A stretch of DNA of 64,000 nt. Source: Microvirga ossetica. GTDB lineage: Bacteria; Pseudomonadota; Alphaproteobacteria; Rhizobiales; Beijerinckiaceae. The stretch lies in assembly GCF_002741015.1 (NCBI RefSeq), contig NZ_CP016619.1, positions 186,001-250,000 of the forward strand, written 5' to 3'. A model generated the notes under the pieces. It had not been told where the DNA came from and searched no databases. It saw only the letters and a program-made list of their open reading frames with translations. Positions 63,353-64,000 of the stretch are shown one piece after another (the first letter of the stretch is position 1; every line of letters starts with the position of its first letter). Made by a program: the position numbers and the translations under genes.

Positions 63353-64000
63353 ATGAGCACAGTCAAGACGCTGATTTTGCTGCCGCTTCTAATCCTGGTT
63401 TCGCTGGACTTGAGCTTCGCGGCAGAAGAGCTGCCCACTACCAACCTGACCATTCAGGCGGAGGTCCCTCGCGCCGGCGATTTCATGGGATTTGGGTTCG
63501 ACTCCCTTTGGATGATGGCCCGGCCTGCCGATCCAACCCTGGGCGGCGGACCTCTGGTCCGGGTGAACGTCGCGGACAACAGCGTCACCGACATCCAGCT
63601 CAACAGTTACGGCAAGTATCGCGCCATGGGCATCGGCGAAGGCGCGGTGTGGGTGCCCGCCTCGGGACGAGGACTGATCCTCAAAATCGACCCCAACACC
63701 AACAAGCTGGTTCAGGAAATACCGGCCCGGATGGTCAAAAGCGAGGGGAGCATCGGTGTGGGTGAAGGCGGGGTCTGGGTCGTGACCGCCGCTGAGTCCA
63801 GTGCGACCAGGGACACCGTTCTGACTCGCTACAATCCCAGGACTGGAGCTGTTGAGGCAAATATCCCGCTCCCTTCAGATAGCACTGGTGTCGTGGTCGA
63901 TTTCGGCTCGGTCTGGGTCACTGGGTACGAGAACGACGAACTCTACCGGATCGACCCCAACAGCAATGCCGTGATTTCCACCATCAAGCTCAATGACCAG
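63353..64000 (+). CDS. Secreted beta-propeller protein (YncE/Vgb-like), 3' end beyond the window
   Basis: 216 codons without a stop from the ATG at 63353, preceded by GGGAGGGAGAG. Signal peptide LILLPLLILVSLDLSFAAEE. The mature part repeats blades such as MGIGEGAVWVPASGRGLILK, IGVGEGGVWVVTAAES and VDFGSVWVTGYENDELYR, each with the pattern GxxxVWV...G.L.RID. This is the layout of YncE and virginiamycin-B-lyase-like propellers. The full protein should have 300 or more residues. Confidence 0.8.
   Translation, partial: MSTVKTLILLPLLILVSLDLSFAAEELPTTNLTIQAEVPRAGDFMGFGFDSLWMMARPADPTLGGGPLVRVNVADNSVTDIQLNSYGKYRAMGIGEGAVWVPASGRGLILKIDPNTNKLVQEIPARMVKSEGSIGVGEGGVWVVTAAESSATRDTVLTRYNPRTGAVEANIPLPSDSTGVVVDFGSVWVTGYENDELYRIDPNSNAVISTIKLNDQ

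Noticed and set aside
1..64000. CRISPR arrays, tRNA or rRNA genes
   Set aside because: I looked for regular short repeats and for tRNA-like arms and saw none. The TTTCGCATAA repeats are too few and too irregular to be CRISPR.

Overview
The window looks like accessory DNA, possibly plasmid-borne, from a high-GC alphaproteobacterium of the Hyphomicrobiales. A Methylobacteriaceae member such as Microvirga or Methylobacterium is my best guess. The grounds are base composition, gene families (DUF6894, DUF1612/RHE_PE00001, pRiA4b ORF-3, EcfG-type promoter motifs) and a squalene-based C30 carotenoid locus. No rRNA, tRNA, CRISPR or replication genes were seen. Insertion sequences and broken genes are dense, with at least six IS6-family copies or fragments plus IS256, IS1182, IS110, IS5-like, IS481 and ISNCY sequences.

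Layout. 1-1.3 kb: partial ISNCY transposase. 1.3-9.7 kb: an AraC regulator divergent from a CUT1 carbohydrate ABC importer followed by a beta-hydroxyacid dehydrogenase, an ADP-ribosylglycohydrolase-fold protein and an enolase-superfamily sugar-acid dehydratase; this is probably an inducible catabolic operon. 9.9-12.4 kb: nested IS6/IS256 debris with a LysR remnant. 12.5-16.8 kb: an RTX-like protein, a fasciclin protein, a NarL-type two-component pair and an SDR. 16.9-28.8 kb: a carotenoid locus with an aldehyde dehydrogenase divergent from a tightly packed series: desaturase, 34-codon small ORF, methyltransferase, second desaturase, acyltransferase, glycosyltransferase, fused HpnC-HpnD squalene synthase, HpnE and IspH. 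Several of the last genes overlap by 4 bp. The predicted product is a glycosylated, acylated C30 carotenoic acid made through squalene. 29.0-31.7 kb: a convergent operon of a DUF2141 protein and an ABC-2 exporter.

32.3-38.3 kb: a broken IS6 element, small hypothetical proteins, an Mrr remnant, then a stress group (DUF427, DUF2945, DUF4174-like, class II photolyase). DUF427 and DUF2945 diverge from a two-way EcfG-like promoter. 38.6-51.3 kb: a heavily rearranged zone in which IS6 copies without target duplications join unrelated gene fragments. Intact islands in it are an orphan 521-residue protein, a GST, a Lar-like zinc ribbon, an ArsR-SRPBCC-oxidoreductase operon with a palindromic operator, and an LprI-like protein. 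51.5-54.9 kb: a GT4 glycosyltransferase (with an EcfG-like promoter) and an amylo-alpha-1,6-glucosidase. 55-59.3 kb: small XRE protein, DUF1612 protein and a complete IS1182 element. 59.5-64 kb: an ABC substrate-binding protein, small secreted proteins, DUF6894 proteins, a cupin and a partial beta-propeller protein, interspersed with four copies of a short dispersed repeat.

All functional calls are from reading translations; no database search was run.
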